Assembly (NCBI GenBank): GCA_016700055.1 | Contig: CP064997.1 | Coordinates: forward strand, 496,001-560,000 | Source: Actinomycetota bacterium | Lineage (GTDB): Bacteria > Actinomycetota > Acidimicrobiia > Acidimicrobiales > Ilumatobacteraceae | Direction of reading: 5' to 3' | DNA: 64,000 nt | Shown: piece after piece, positions 27,965 through 36,939 of the stretch | Position numbering within the stretch: position 1 is the stretch's first letter | How the letters are laid out: every line of letters begins with the position of its first letter | Program-made: the position numbers and the translations under genes | The notes under the pieces: model-generated | Told to the model about the DNA's origin: nothing | Databases searched by the model: none | The model's input: the letters and a program-made list of their open reading frames with translations, nothing else

Positions 27965-28011
27965 TTCTCGGTCGGATTTGTGACACATAGCGCGACGGAT
28001 CCGACCGAGAA
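27965..28011. repeat. Perfect 13-bp inverted repeat between convergent genes
   Basis: Arms TTCTCGGTCGGAT (27965-27977) and ATCCGACCGAGAA (27999-28011) are exact complements with 21 nt between. It lies between the stops of the baeRF and acyl-CoA ligase genes and could serve as a bidirectional terminator, but no T-run follows either side. Its length and perfection also fit a dispersed palindromic element. Confidence 0.55.
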
Positions 28012-28017
28012 CGCGGG

Positions 28018-29646
28018 TTAGGTCGTGGGCAGGACGTAGTCGGCGAAGCGGTCGCGCAGGGTCTTCTTCGAGAACTTGCCGACGCTCGTCTTCGGTACCT
28101 CGTCGATGAACACGACGTCGTCGGGGAGCTGCCACTTCGCCACCCTCGGCGCCAGGTAGTCGAGCACCTCCTGCTTGGTCAGCTCGGCGCCGGGGGCGAC
28201 CACCACGCAGGCGAGCGGCCGCTCCGACCAGCGGGGGTGGGGCACGCCGACCACGGCCGCCTCGGCGATCGCCGGGTGAGCCATCAGCTCGTTCTCCAGC
28301 TCCACCGACGAGATCCACTCCCCGCCGGACTTGATCAGGTCCTTGGTGCGATCGACGAGGCGGATGCGCCCCTTCGGGTCCATCGTCGCCACGTCGCCGG
28401 TGCGCAACCAGCCGTCCCCGGTGAAGCTCTCCGCCGCGCGGGCGTCGTTGTAGTACGTCGCCGCGATCCAGTTGCCGCGGCACTGCAGCTCGCCGCTCGT
28501 CTCGCCGTCGCGGGGCACGGGCGACGACGTGTCGGGCTCGACCACGCGGCACTCGACGCCGAACGCGATCCGCCCGACCATCGTGCGCAGATCCGCCTGC
28601 TGCTCGGCGGGCAGGTCGTGCTCCTCGGCGTCGAGGGTGCACACGGCCGCGATCGGGCTGGTCTCGGTCATCCCCCACGCCTGCAGGATGGGCAGCCCGA
28701 GCTGTTCCCGGTAGGCCTCCGAGAGCGCTTTCGGCACCGCCGAGCCGCCGCACGGGATCGCCCTCAGGCTGGACGTGTCACGCCCCTTTAGCTCGGGCAG
28801 CACCTGCATCCAGATCGTCGGCACGCCGGCGGCGACGGTGACCGCCTCTTCGACGATCAGGTCGGCGATGGCAGCTCCCGACAGGTCGGGACCGGGCATC
28901 ACCATGTTGGCGCCGGTGGCCACCCCGGCGTGCGCGAGCCCCCACGCGTTCGCGTGGAACATCGGCACCACCGGCAGGATCGTGTCGCTCTCGCGGGCGC
29001 CGAGCGAATCGGCGGTCATCGCTCCCATCGTGTGCAGGAACGTGCTGCGGTGCGTGTAGACGACACCCTTGGGGTTGCCGGTGGTGCCGCTCGTGTAACA
29101 CATGCTCGCCGCGCGCCACTCGTCGTCGACGTGGAACTCGACGGGCGCAGCGGCGCCGAGCAGCTCTTCGTATTGGTGCAGCGCGATGCCGGCCAGGTCG
29201 TCTGGCACGTCGCCCTTGCCGTCGTCCATCAGCACCAGGTGCCTGACCGTCGTGAACGACTTGAGCCGCGGGGCGAGCAGGGCGAGCAGTGAGCGGTCGA
29301 CGAAGATCACCTCGTCCTCGGCGTGGTTGACGATGTACTCGAGCTGCTCGGGGAAGAGGCGGATGTTGAGCGTGTGCAGCACACGCCCGGTGCACGGGGC
29401 GGCGAAGTACAGCTCGAGGTGCCTCGATGTGTTCCACGCGAACGTCGCCACCCGCCCGGCGGCAGAGATGCCGAGGTCGTCGAGCACTCCCCCGAGCCTC
29501 CTCGTGCGTTCCGCCCAGGAGGAATACGTCGTGCGCTCACGGCCCGTGGCGGTCGCGGTGACCAGTCGCTTGTGCCCGAAGTACTGCTCGGCGCGGTCGA
29601 ACAAGTGCGTGATGGTGAGCGGTACGTCCTGCATCAACCCGAGCAT
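28018..29646 (-). CDS. Fatty-acid/acyl-CoA synthetase (AMP-binding, FadD-like)
   Basis: 542 aa adenylate-forming enzyme: carboxylate + ATP + CoA to acyl-CoA. The P-loop is CYTSGTTGNPKGVVYTHRS (about residues 180-198), A5 is QAWGMTETSP, A7 is DGWLRTGDVA, and the catalytic Lys lies in PKTSVGKFSKKTLRD. All core motifs are present and length is normal for medium- to long-chain acyl-CoA synthetases. GGGGGA precedes ATG 29646. Chain-length preference is not predictable. Confidence 0.9.
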   Translation of the reverse strand: MLGLMQDVPLTITHLFDRAEQYFGHKRLVTATATGRERTTYSSWAERTRRLGGVLDDLGISAAGRVATFAWNTSRHLELYFAAPCTGRVLHTLNIRLFPEQLEYIVNHAEDEVIFVDRSLLALLAPRLKSFTTVRHLVLMDDGKGDVPDDLAGIALHQYEELLGAAAPVEFHVDDEWRAASMCYTSGTTGNPKGVVYTHRSTFLHTMGAMTADSLGARESDTILPVVPMFHANAWGLAHAGVATGANMVMPGPDLSGAAIADLIVEEAVTVAAGVPTIWMQVLPELKGRDTSSLRAIPCGGSAVPKALSEAYREQLGLPILQAWGMTETSPIAAVCTLDAEEHDLPAEQQADLRTMVGRIAFGVECRVVEPDTSSPVPRDGETSGELQCRGNWIAATYYNDARAAESFTGDGWLRTGDVATMDPKGRIRLVDRTKDLIKSGGEWISSVELENELMAHPAIAEAAVVGVPHPRWSERPLACVVVAPGAELTKQEVLDYLAPRVAKWQLPDDVVFIDEVPKTSVGKFSKKTLRDRFADYVLPTT

Positions 29647-29656
29647 CGCAGTCCCC

Positions 29657-29686
29657 CTGACGGATCTTCGTGAAGCCCAGTATGGT
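29657..29686 (+). promoter_or_regulatory. Promoter CTGACG, 18 bp, TATGGT for a leaderless gene
   Basis: CTGACG (29657-29662) and TATGGT (29681-29686) are 18 bp apart, and GTG 29694 follows after 7 nt. This decides the start of the DedA-like gene, which has no Shine-Dalgarno sequence. Confidence 0.45.
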
Positions 29687-29693
29687 GCATCTG

Positions 29694-30407
29694 GTGTCTG
29701 CCGATGGCGTGCCCGGCGCGGCTGTCGGCCCGCATCCGAACCCCTCTGCCCTCGCCCGGAGATCGGTGCTCGTCGCCGCGGGAGTGCTGTTGGCCGCCGG
29801 CACCTTCGGCTCCAACATCGGCCCCGCCTGGGTGGACGAACGACCGGCGCTGACGCTCGCGCTGTCCAGCCGCAACCGCAACCTGTTCGGCTCGGTCCCC
29901 TACATCGACGCGTTGCCCTACGCCACCATCGGCTTCGTGCGCGTGTACATCGCCGGCTTCGTGCTCTTCTTCCTCGGGCGCTGGTACGGGCGGCGGGCGA
30001 TCGACTGGACGGAGGGCCAGATCGGCGAGATGCCGGCCATCTACCGCTGGTTCCAGACCGGCATCGACCGGGCGGGCTGGCTGCTCGTGCTCGTCATGCC
30101 CGGCAGCAACCTCGTGTGCCTGATGGCCGGCCATCGACGGATGCCACCCGTGCGCTTCTGCGTCCTGCTCGCCTTCGGCGTGGCCGCCAAGCTCGTCGTG
30201 CTGTGGGTGGGTGGGCAGATCTTCGAGGACCAGATCCGCTCGTTCCTCGACTGGCTCGAGGACTACCAGTGGTGGGTGGTCGGCGGGCTGTTCCTGCTGT
30301 CGATCCTCCAGTCGGCCGGGCGCGTGCGGCGCGGGCTGCCCGAGATCATCGAGGAGATCGAGGATCCGCTGCACGAGCATCCCGGTCACGACGATCCCGT
30401 CGGCTGA
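29694..30407 (+). CDS. DedA-like / VTT-domain membrane protein
   Basis: 237 aa. Several hydrophobic helices with GRWYGRRAIDWTEGQIG and a re-entrant segment LLVLVMPGSNLVCLMAGHRR resemble the VTT (SNARE-associated/DedA) core, whose members act as lipid flippases or in membrane homeostasis. The match is at motif level only. In-frame GTG 29670, ATG 29682 and GTG 29694 are possible starts; the last sits 7 nt after TATGGT. C-terminal tail is acidic and His-rich. Confidence 0.65.
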   Translation: MSADGVPGAAVGPHPNPSALARRSVLVAAGVLLAAGTFGSNIGPAWVDERPALTLALSSRNRNLFGSVPYIDALPYATIGFVRVYIAGFVLFFLGRWYGRRAIDWTEGQIGEMPAIYRWFQTGIDRAGWLLVLVMPGSNLVCLMAGHRRMPPVRFCVLLAFGVAAKLVVLWVGGQIFEDQIRSFLDWLEDYQWWVVGGLFLLSILQSAGRVRRGLPEIIEEIEDPLHEHPGHDDPVG

Positions 30408-30553
30408 GCACCTCCGGGTCGGCCGCCATGGGTCCCACTGCGGTCCATGGTCCCTGTCCGTTCGACGGTCACTCGCGCTACGGTGCAGCCCCATGGGAGG
30501 GAGCGCCGCCGACACGGCGGCAGCGACAGCCGAGACGGACTCCGAGCCGAAAG

Positions 30554-30569
30554 GTCGCCTTCGGGCGGC
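30554..30569 (+). terminator. UUCG-tetraloop hairpin in the 236-nt gap before the aldolase gene
   Basis: GUCGCC-UUCG-GGCGGC forms a 6-bp stem with one G-U pair and a stable UUCG loop. It lies about 150 nt past the DedA-like gene and 75 nt before the aldolase gene. No T-run follows, so terminator activity is uncertain. Nothing else was recognised in 30408-30643. Confidence 0.3.
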
Positions 30570-30643
30570 GGGGCGAGCGGACCTCTCGAAGCCGGCCCTC
30601 ACCACCCGTCACCCCCGTCGCAGCCCCCGAGGAGGCACCATCC

Positions 30644-31411
30644 ATGGCCAATGAGCAGCCCGTCTTCACCGGTGTCGGCGTCGCGCTGGTCACGTTGTTC
30701 GACGAGCACGGCCACGTCGACAACGCCGCCACGGCCCGCCACGGCGCCCATCTGGTCGAGCGAGGGGTACAGGCCGTCGTCGTGGCCGGAACCACCGGCG
30801 AGGCCTCGCACCTGTCGATGAAGGAACGGCTTCAGCTCTTCGACGCCGTGCGCAGCGCGGTACCGGCGACCACCCCCGTGATCCTTGGCACGGGCGACCT
30901 CGCCGCCGGCGTCAGCGTGCGTGACCTCACCGCCCGGGCGAGCGAGCACGGGGCCAGCGCGGCGCTGGTGCTCTCGCCGTCGAAGGGCGACGTGCGCGAG
31001 TTCTACGGCGAAGTGGTCGCTGCTGCCGGTTCGATGCCGGTGCTCGCCTACCACTGGCCCGAGCAGTCCCCGCCCGGGATCAGCATCGAGGACCTGAAGG
31101 CCATCAAGGTCGCCGGGCTGAAGGACTCCACCGGCGACACCGCACGGATGTTGGAGACGCTCGCCGCCTTCAAGAAGCCGTACTACGTGGGCCGGGCAAC
31201 GGTGCTCGCTTATGCCGGGATGCTCGGCTGCACCGGGGCGATCCTCGCCGCCGCGAACATCGAGCCCGAGCGATGCATCGACGCGTTCGCACGCGACGTG
31301 ACCGCCCAACGTGACCTGCTCCCCGCCGACCGCATCGTCGCCGCCTACGGCGCGAAGGGTCTGAAGGAAGAGCTCGCCCGCCGCCACGGCACGTCCACCG
31401 TCTGCCGCTGA
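30644..31411 (+). CDS. DHDPS/N-acetylneuraminate lyase family aldolase
   Basis: 255 aa (DapA is usually about 290). The TIM-barrel family motifs are VVAGTTGEASHLS (dihydroxyacetone-type GTTGE loop), the Schiff-base Lys in VAGLKDSTGDT, and Tyr in LAYHWPEQ in place of YNVP. The region where DapA has TPYYN reads LSPSKGDVREF and has no tyrosine, so a key DapA proton-relay residue is missing. It is therefore safer to call it a lyase/aldolase of this family, possibly but not certainly in lysine synthesis despite dapB 500 nt away. GGAGG precedes ATG 30644. Confidence 0.8.
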   Translation: MANEQPVFTGVGVALVTLFDEHGHVDNAATARHGAHLVERGVQAVVVAGTTGEASHLSMKERLQLFDAVRSAVPATTPVILGTGDLAAGVSVRDLTARASEHGASAALVLSPSKGDVREFYGEVVAAAGSMPVLAYHWPEQSPPGISIEDLKAIKVAGLKDSTGDTARMLETLAAFKKPYYVGRATVLAYAGMLGCTGAILAAANIEPERCIDAFARDVTAQRDLLPADRIVAAYGAKGLKEELARRHGTSTVCR

Positions 31412-31434
31412 AGTCCGAAAGGGAGACCATCTCC

Positions 31435-31932
31435 ATGGCCGAGACCACCCTCGGGGGCAACCCCGTTCACACCACCGGAGAGCTGCCCGCCGTCGGCGCC
31501 CCCGCTCCGGACTTCACCGTCACCGCGGCCGACATGTCCGACATCACGAAGGATTCCCTCGCCGGCTCCAAGGTGGTGCTCAACATCTTCCCGAGCATCG
31601 ACACCGCCGTATGCGCCACGAGCGTGCGCACGTTCAACGAGCGTGCCGGCGGACTGGGCGGCACCGTCGTCGTGTGCGTGTCGGCCGACCTGCCGTTCGC
31701 ACTTGGCCGCTTCTGCGGTGCCGAGGGGATCGCCAACGTGTTGACCGGTTCCACGTTCCGCAGCTCCTTCGGCGAGGACTACGGGGTGAAGATGGTCGAC
31801 GGCCGCCTCGCCGGCCTGCTGGCCCGTGCCGTGGTCGTGATCGACGAGTCGGGCACCGTCGTGCACCGCGAGCTCGTGCCGAGCATCGGCCAGGAGCCCG
31901 ACTACGACGCCGCGCTCAGCGCCGCGAGCTGA
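31435..31932 (+). CDS. tpx: Thiol peroxidase, atypical 2-Cys peroxiredoxin
   Basis: 165 aa, standard Tpx length. The peroxidatic Cys60 lies in FPSIDTAVCATSVRTFN and the resolving Cys94 in LGRFCGAEGI, the spacing used by Tpx for an intramolecular disulfide. It reduces lipid and other hydroperoxides with thioredoxin. AAAGGGAGA precedes ATG 31435, 23 nt after the aldolase gene, so the two may be cotranscribed. Convergent with dapB. Confidence 0.95.
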   Translation: MAETTLGGNPVHTTGELPAVGAPAPDFTVTAADMSDITKDSLAGSKVVLNIFPSIDTAVCATSVRTFNERAGGLGGTVVVCVSADLPFALGRFCGAEGIANVLTGSTFRSSFGEDYGVKMVDGRLAGLLARAVVVIDESGTVVHRELVPSIGQEPDYDAALSAAS

Positions 31933-31956
31933 CCCCGGCAAACCGGCCGAGCGCGG

Positions 31957-32751
31957 TCAACGCCCGAGCAGACCGAGCACGGGCTCGAGCCCGACGGTCA
32001 GCCCCGGGTGGTCGACGACGTACCGCACGGCCAACATCACTCCCGGCATGAAGCTCTCCCGGTCGTAGCTGTCCTGCCGGATCGTCAGGGTCTGCCCCGT
32101 GGTGCCGAGCATCACCTCTTGGTGGGCGACCATGCCGCGCATCCGCACGGCGTGCACCCGCACGCCGTCCACGTCGGCGCCCCGCGCTCCCTCGGCGACC
32201 ACGTGCCGGGTGGGGTCGGGCGACCACGGCTTGAGGTCGCCCGCACCTCGCCTGGCCTCGCTCATCCGCCGCGCTGTGGCGAGCGCCGTGCCGCTCGGCG
32301 CGTCGAGCTTCGCGTCGTGGTGCAGCTCCACGATCTCGGCGGTGTCGAAGAACGGCGCCGCCACCTGCGCGAAGTGCATCATCAGCACCGCGCTGATCGC
32401 GAAGTTGGCCGCGATCAGGCACCCCGACCGGGTGAACGCGCCGGCCAGCGACTCGACCTCGTCGTCGGTCATCCCGGTGGTGCCGACCACCACGTTCATG
32501 CCGTGCAACGCGCACCACTGCAAGTTGGTGCGTGCGGCCTCGGCCACCGTGAAGTCGACGGCCACGTCGACACCGGCATCGGCGAGCGTGCGCGGATCGG
32601 CGCCGATCGTCAGCCCGTGCAGCGGCTCACCAGCTGCTCGCGGGTCTACGGCGGCGACCAGCTTCAGGCCGGGCTGCGCGACTACGGCAGCGCACACCGT
32701 GGCACCCATTCGCCCGCCGGCGCCGAAGACGCCGACGCGGATCTCGCTCAC
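31957..32751 (-). CDS. dapB: 4-hydroxy-tetrahydrodipicolinate reductase
   Basis: 264 aa. The NAD(P) loop is VGVFGAGGRMGATVC, the GTTGM segment is VVVGTTGMTDDEV, and the catalytic His/Lys motif is ELHHDAKLDAPSGTALATA. It reduces the dehydration product of the DapA reaction in lysine and meso-diaminopimelate synthesis. ATG 32751 overlaps the stop of the upstream small gene (ATGA). Its place downstream of M16 and pnp matches the conserved actinobacterial order. Confidence 0.95.
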   Translation of the reverse strand: MSEIRVGVFGAGGRMGATVCAAVVAQPGLKLVAAVDPRAAGEPLHGLTIGADPRTLADAGVDVAVDFTVAEAARTNLQWCALHGMNVVVGTTGMTDDEVESLAGAFTRSGCLIAANFAISAVLMMHFAQVAAPFFDTAEIVELHHDAKLDAPSGTALATARRMSEARRGAGDLKPWSPDPTRHVVAEGARGADVDGVRVHAVRMRGMVAHQEVMLGTTGQTLTIRQDSYDRESFMPGVMLAVRYVVDHPGLTVGLEPVLGLLGR

Positions 32752-33038
32752 TCGGCAGGGGTGGGCGGCGGCAGCGGTTGACCGCCGGTGTCGTCACCAT
32801 CGCGGCCCGAACCGATGTCGGTCCCCTCTGCTTCCAGCGCCTGCAGTTCGGCCACGAGGCGCGAGATGTCGGCGTCGTCCGTGGGCCGTCCGCGGTCGGT
32901 GCGCTGGCGATAGACGATGCGACCCAGGTCGTCGAGCAGGTCGTCGACCTTACGCTTGTCCTTCACGTCGTCGATCTTGTCCTTGGCGGTCTCGGTCGCC
33001 TTCGAGATCGTGTCCTTCGCCTTGTCGAGGAAGCCCAT
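32748..33038 (-). CDS. Small charged helical protein of unknown function
   Basis: 96 aa. MGFLDKAKDTISKATETAKD begins a long amphipathic helix rich in Lys, Asp and Ala, followed by a short helix and a Pro-rich acidic tail. No domain recognised; the N-terminal pattern is reminiscent of small stress or membrane-surface proteins, but that is only resemblance. Translationally coupled to dapB by a 4-nt overlap and 13 nt after the M16 peptidase gene. Confidence 0.75.
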   Translation of the reverse strand: MGFLDKAKDTISKATETAKDKIDDVKDKRKVDDLLDDLGRIVYRQRTDRGRPTDDADISRLVAELQALEAEGTDIGSGRDGDDTGGQPLPPPTPAE

Positions 33039-33051
33039 GGGGGCCAGTCTG

Positions 33052-34284
33052 TCACGTCGCCGCCGGACCGACCACGGCCGTCACCCGGTGCCCGCCGAGC
33101 AGCTCGGCGGCCAGGCGAGCGACGTCGGCGAGGCTCACCGCCGCCCACCGCGCGAGCTGCTCGTCGACGGGGCGCACCCGGCCGGTGGTGACGAGCTGAG
33201 CCCCGAGGCGCGACATCCTGGCCCCGGGATCCTCCAGGCCGAGCTCGTACGAGCCGCACAGGTATCCGCTGGCCACAGCCAGCTCGGCGGGCTCGATCCC
33301 CCGGGCGGCGACTGCGGCCAGCTCCTCGTCGACCAGCAGGCGCAGCTCGTCGAGGTGCTCGCGACCGGTACCCGCGTACACCGTGAGCGCCCCGGCGTCG
33401 TCATAGGCAGAGGTGGCGCAGTACACGCTGTAGGCGAGCCCACGCTGCTCGCGGATGCTGTCGAACAGCCGGCTCGCCGGCCCCCCGCCGACGACGTGAG
33501 CGAGCACGTCGAGCGCCGCCCGGTCGGGATGCTCACGAGCAGGCGCGCGCATGCCGAGTGCAAGGTGCACCTGCTCGGTGTCGTCGTCGACCGCCACCTC
33601 GGCCGGGCCCATCACAGCCGGCGCTGCACGTCGTGGGCGGCCGGAGCCGGATTCCATGTGACCGAACGCGCCCTGGGCAGCCTCGACCGCGTGGTCGTGG
33701 TCGATCTTGCCGGCCACGGACAGCACCATCACGTCGGGGCGGTAACGCTCGGCGAACCACGCGCGCAGCGCGTCGGGTGTGATCGCGGAGACGGTCTCGA
33801 TCGAGCCGGCGGTGTCGCGCCCCAGCGGATGGGACGCGAAGACGAGCTCGGCGAGCACCCGGTGCACGACGTCTTCTGGGCTGTCGTCGTCCATCGCCAG
33901 CTCTTCCAAGATGACGTGCCGCTCGCTCTCGACGTCGTCGTCGCGCAGCTCGGCCCGCACCAGCAGGTCGCCAAGCACCTCGAACCCGAGCGCGAGGTGC
34001 GACGCGGGCAGGCGGCAGTAGAACGCGGTGTACTCCTTCGCGGTGAACGCATTGACGTCACCGCCCACGGTCTCGACGAGGCTCGCGATGTCGCGCGCCG
34101 ACCGGGTGGCGGTGCCCTTGAACAGCGCGTGCTCCAGGAAGTGGCCGACACCGCCGAGCTCGCCCGGTTCGTCCCTGGCCCCGATGCCCACCCAAGCACC
34201 GATGGCCACCGAGCGCGCGCCTGGCACGTGCTCGGTGGCCACCGTCAGACCGTTGTCGAGGACGGTGATGCGGTGCTGATCCAC
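33052..34284 (-). CDS. M16 family zinc metallopeptidase (pitrilysin/MPP-like)
   Basis: 410 aa. The inverted zinc motif HxxEH is GHFLEHALFKGT (about residues 47-58), with the distal Glu in HVILEELAMDDDSPED. Family members form clamshell peptidases that degrade short peptides. Equivalent genes follow pnp in many actinobacteria. GTG 34284 starts 11 nt after the pnp stop. Confidence 0.92.
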   Translation of the reverse strand: MDQHRITVLDNGLTVATEHVPGARSVAIGAWVGIGARDEPGELGGVGHFLEHALFKGTATRSARDIASLVETVGGDVNAFTAKEYTAFYCRLPASHLALGFEVLGDLLVRAELRDDDVESERHVILEELAMDDDSPEDVVHRVLAELVFASHPLGRDTAGSIETVSAITPDALRAWFAERYRPDVMVLSVAGKIDHDHAVEAAQGAFGHMESGSGRPRRAAPAVMGPAEVAVDDDTEQVHLALGMRAPAREHPDRAALDVLAHVVGGGPASRLFDSIREQRGLAYSVYCATSAYDDAGALTVYAGTGREHLDELRLLVDEELAAVAARGIEPAELAVASGYLCGSYELGLEDPGARMSRLGAQLVTTGRVRPVDEQLARWAAVSLADVARLAAELLGGHRVTAVVGPAAT

Positions 34285-34295
34285 CGCTCGACCGC

Positions 34296-36755
34296 TCAGC
34301 GGTGACGGCGCCGGCTGGCCCGGCGATCGTCGTCGTGGCGTGAATCGTCACGCGGCGGCTTGCGGTCGTCGGCCCCGGCGGGGCCGAGGTCACCGTGGAC
34401 CTGGCGGATCTCCTCGTCGAAGGCGTCGTCGAAGCTGACCGCCACCGCGCCACGGCTGGCGTCGTCGGCTGCGGAACGCGAGCGCGCCTCACCGTCGCCG
34501 TTCGGCTCCGAGCGCTGCCGGGCCCTGGGGGCCGAGGGGGCATCACCGCCGTCGCCGTCGTCGCCGTCTTCGTAGATCGGGGTGAGGCTCACCTTGCCCT
34601 TGTCGTCGATGTCGTCGACGCGCACGGTGATCTCCTCGCCGAGCTGGAGCACGTCCTCGACCGACGCGACGCGCTTGCCGCGACCGAGCTTGGAGATGTG
34701 CACGAGCCCGTCACGGCCGGGGAGGATGTTCACGAACGCACCGAACTTGGTGATGTTCACCACCCGGCCGAGGTAGATGCCACCGAGCTCGGCCTTCGGC
34801 GGGTCGACGATGGCGAGAATGCGGCTCTTCGCGTCTTCCATCTTCGAAGCGTCGACCGCACCGATGGTGACGATGCCGACCACGCCGTCGTCGTCGACAG
34901 CGATGTCTGCACCTGTCTCCTGCTGGATCGTGTTGATCACCTTGCCCTTGGGGCCGATCACCTCTCCGACCTTGTCGAGCGGGATGGTGATCGACGTGAT
35001 CTTCGGCGCACTCTCGGCCACCTCGGCACGTGGGGAGGCGATGGTCGCGTTCATCACTTCGAGGATCGACAGGCGGGCCTCGCGGGCCTGCTGCAGCGCG
35101 GCCGCGAGCACGTCGGCGGGGATGCCGTCGATCTTCGTGTCGAGCTGCAGCGCCGTCACCGCGTCGGAGGTGCCGGCGACCTTGAAGTCCATGTCGCCGA
35201 ACGCGTCCTCGGCACCGAGGATGTCGGTGAGAGCGAGGTACTTGCCCTCGGCGTAGATCAGCCCCATCGCGATCCCGGCCACTGCGGCCTTGATCGGGAC
35301 GCCGGCGTCCATCAACGACAGGCTCGACGCGCAGACCGAGGCCATCGACGTCGATCCGTTGGAGCTGAGCACCTCGGAGACCAGGCGCAACGTGTACGCG
35401 AACTCCTCCTGGCTCGGCACCACCGGCAGTACGGCCCGCGCGGCCAGCGCGCCGTGGCCGATCTCACGCCGCTTGGGGGAACCGACGCGCCCGGTCTCAC
35501 CGTTAGCCCACGGCGCCATGTTGTAGTGGTGCAGGTAGCGCTTGGTGTTCTCCGGCGACAGCGAGTCGATGAGCTGGTTCATGCGCGGCATCGCGAGGGT
35601 GCAGACGTTCAGCACCTGGGTCTCGCCACGCTGGAACAGACCGGTGCCGTGCGCGGTGGGCAACAAGCCGACCTCGGCCGACACCGGGCGCAGGTCGCGC
35701 GGGCCACGGCCGTCGATGCGGACTCCGTCTTCGACGATCCGCTTGCGCACGAGCTTCTTCGTGAGGCTGCGCACCGCCTCGCGGATCTCCTTGTCGCGCC
35801 CGGCGAACTCGCCCGGAGCGTCGGCGGTGCCGGCGAGCTCGGCGACCGCGGCGGCCGAGGCCGCGTCGGTGGCTGCGTTGCGCTCGGCCTTCGCAGAGAT
35901 GGTGACGGCAGTAGAGAGCAGTGGCGTGGCCACGCGCTCGACGGCGGCGAACACGTCGTCGCCGTAGTCGAGCACCGGGGTGAACTCGAGCGGGACGATC
36001 GGACCGTGGGTGGCGATGACCGAGGCGACGAGCTGGCGCTGGAGCCCGATCGATGCCGAGATCGGCCGCTTCGCGGCCTCCAGGCCCTGCGCGACGACGT
36101 CTTCGGTGACCTTCGGCGCGCCGGCTTCGTAGTACTCGAAGCTCTTCACGCTGCCACCGGCCTCGACCATCATCACGGCGACGTCGCCGTTCGCCAGCTC
36201 ACGGCCGGCGACGACGAGCTCGAAGGTGGCCTCTGCCGACTCGGTGTAGGTGGGGTGGGGGATCCACTCGCCCGACTGGCTGTACGCAAGGCGCACCGCA
36301 CCGATCGGACCGTCGAAGGGAATCCCGCTGATCATCAGCGCCGCGGACGCGGCATTGATGCTGAGCACGTCATGGGGGTTCGTCTGGTCGGCGCCGATCA
36401 CGGTGAGCACGACCTGGGTCTCGTTGCGGAAACCGTTGGCGAACGCCGGCCGCAGCGGCCGGTCGGTCAGCCGACACGTGAGGATGGCCTCTTCGGTCGG
36501 TCGGCCCTCGCGACGGAAGAACGAGCCGGGGATCTTGCCGGCGGCGTACGCCCGCTCCTCGACGTCGACGGTGAGTGGGAAAAAGTCGACGCCCGGACGG
36601 ACGTCTTTGGCTGCGTTCGCCGTGGCGAGCACTGTGCTGCGCCCGATGGTGGCGACGACGGCACCCTGGCTCTGGAGCGCGAGCTTGCCGGTCTCGAACG
36701 ACAGGGTCTTGTCGGTGCCATCGATGGCCCCCGACACGCGAATGGCATCGGCCAT
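34296..36755 (-). CDS. pnp: Polyribonucleotide nucleotidyltransferase (PNPase)
   Basis: 819 aa. Two RNase PH domains (first about 10-150, second about 340-560 with SLSPENTKRYLHHYNM and SSNGSTSMASVCAS), then a KH domain (VGEVIGPKGKVINTIQQET) and an S1 domain (GGIYLGRVVNITKFGAFVNI). The enzyme degrades RNA 3' to 5' with phosphate. A disordered C-terminal tail rich in Arg, Asp and Ser extends beyond S1. ATG 36755 has GGAAAGGAAG upstream. Downstream of rpsO with an intercistronic hairpin, as in many bacteria. Confidence 0.96.
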   Translation of the reverse strand: MADAIRVSGAIDGTDKTLSFETGKLALQSQGAVVATIGRSTVLATANAAKDVRPGVDFFPLTVDVEERAYAAGKIPGSFFRREGRPTEEAILTCRLTDRPLRPAFANGFRNETQVVLTVIGADQTNPHDVLSINAASAALMISGIPFDGPIGAVRLAYSQSGEWIPHPTYTESAEATFELVVAGRELANGDVAVMMVEAGGSVKSFEYYEAGAPKVTEDVVAQGLEAAKRPISASIGLQRQLVASVIATHGPIVPLEFTPVLDYGDDVFAAVERVATPLLSTAVTISAKAERNAATDAASAAAVAELAGTADAPGEFAGRDKEIREAVRSLTKKLVRKRIVEDGVRIDGRGPRDLRPVSAEVGLLPTAHGTGLFQRGETQVLNVCTLAMPRMNQLIDSLSPENTKRYLHHYNMAPWANGETGRVGSPKRREIGHGALAARAVLPVVPSQEEFAYTLRLVSEVLSSNGSTSMASVCASSLSLMDAGVPIKAAVAGIAMGLIYAEGKYLALTDILGAEDAFGDMDFKVAGTSDAVTALQLDTKIDGIPADVLAAALQQAREARLSILEVMNATIASPRAEVAESAPKITSITIPLDKVGEVIGPKGKVINTIQQETGADIAVDDDGVVGIVTIGAVDASKMEDAKSRILAIVDPPKAELGGIYLGRVVNITKFGAFVNILPGRDGLVHISKLGRGKRVASVEDVLQLGEEITVRVDDIDDKGKVSLTPIYEDGDDGDGGDAPSAPRARQRSEPNGDGEARSRSAADDASRGAVAVSFDDAFDEEIRQVHGDLGPAGADDRKPPRDDSRHDDDRRASRRRHR

Positions 36756-36899
36756 GTTGCGCTTCCTTTCCGGCCACGCCCGTTGTCTCCCGGGCGGACC
36801 AATTGGAGCGGCGGGCCGGTTCCCAGTCGGCAACCACGCGGCGACCGGGGGCCGCGGGACCATCGACTGACAACCGACTCGTTGCCGCTCGGTGATGTG

Positions 36900-36931
36900 A
36901 GAACGGACCGCACCTGGTGCGGGCCCGTTCT
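36900..36931 (-). promoter_or_regulatory. Intercistronic hairpin between rpsO and pnp
   Basis: AGAACGG-A-CCGCACC pairs with GGTGCGG-GC-CCGTTCT across a very short loop: two 7-bp helices separated by a small internal loop. Position matches the rpsO-pnp processing or attenuation hairpin known from enterobacteria. There is no T-run on either strand, so processing is as likely as termination. Confidence 0.5.
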
Positions 36932-36939
36932 GCTGGATG

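Noticed and set aside
27978..27998. tRNA or small RNA in the inverted-repeat spacer
   Set aside because: Too short and without cloverleaf or conserved loops.
30408..30643. Small gene in the 236-nt gap
   Set aside because: Open frames here continue from or into neighbours without ribosome sites; only a UUCG hairpin stands out.
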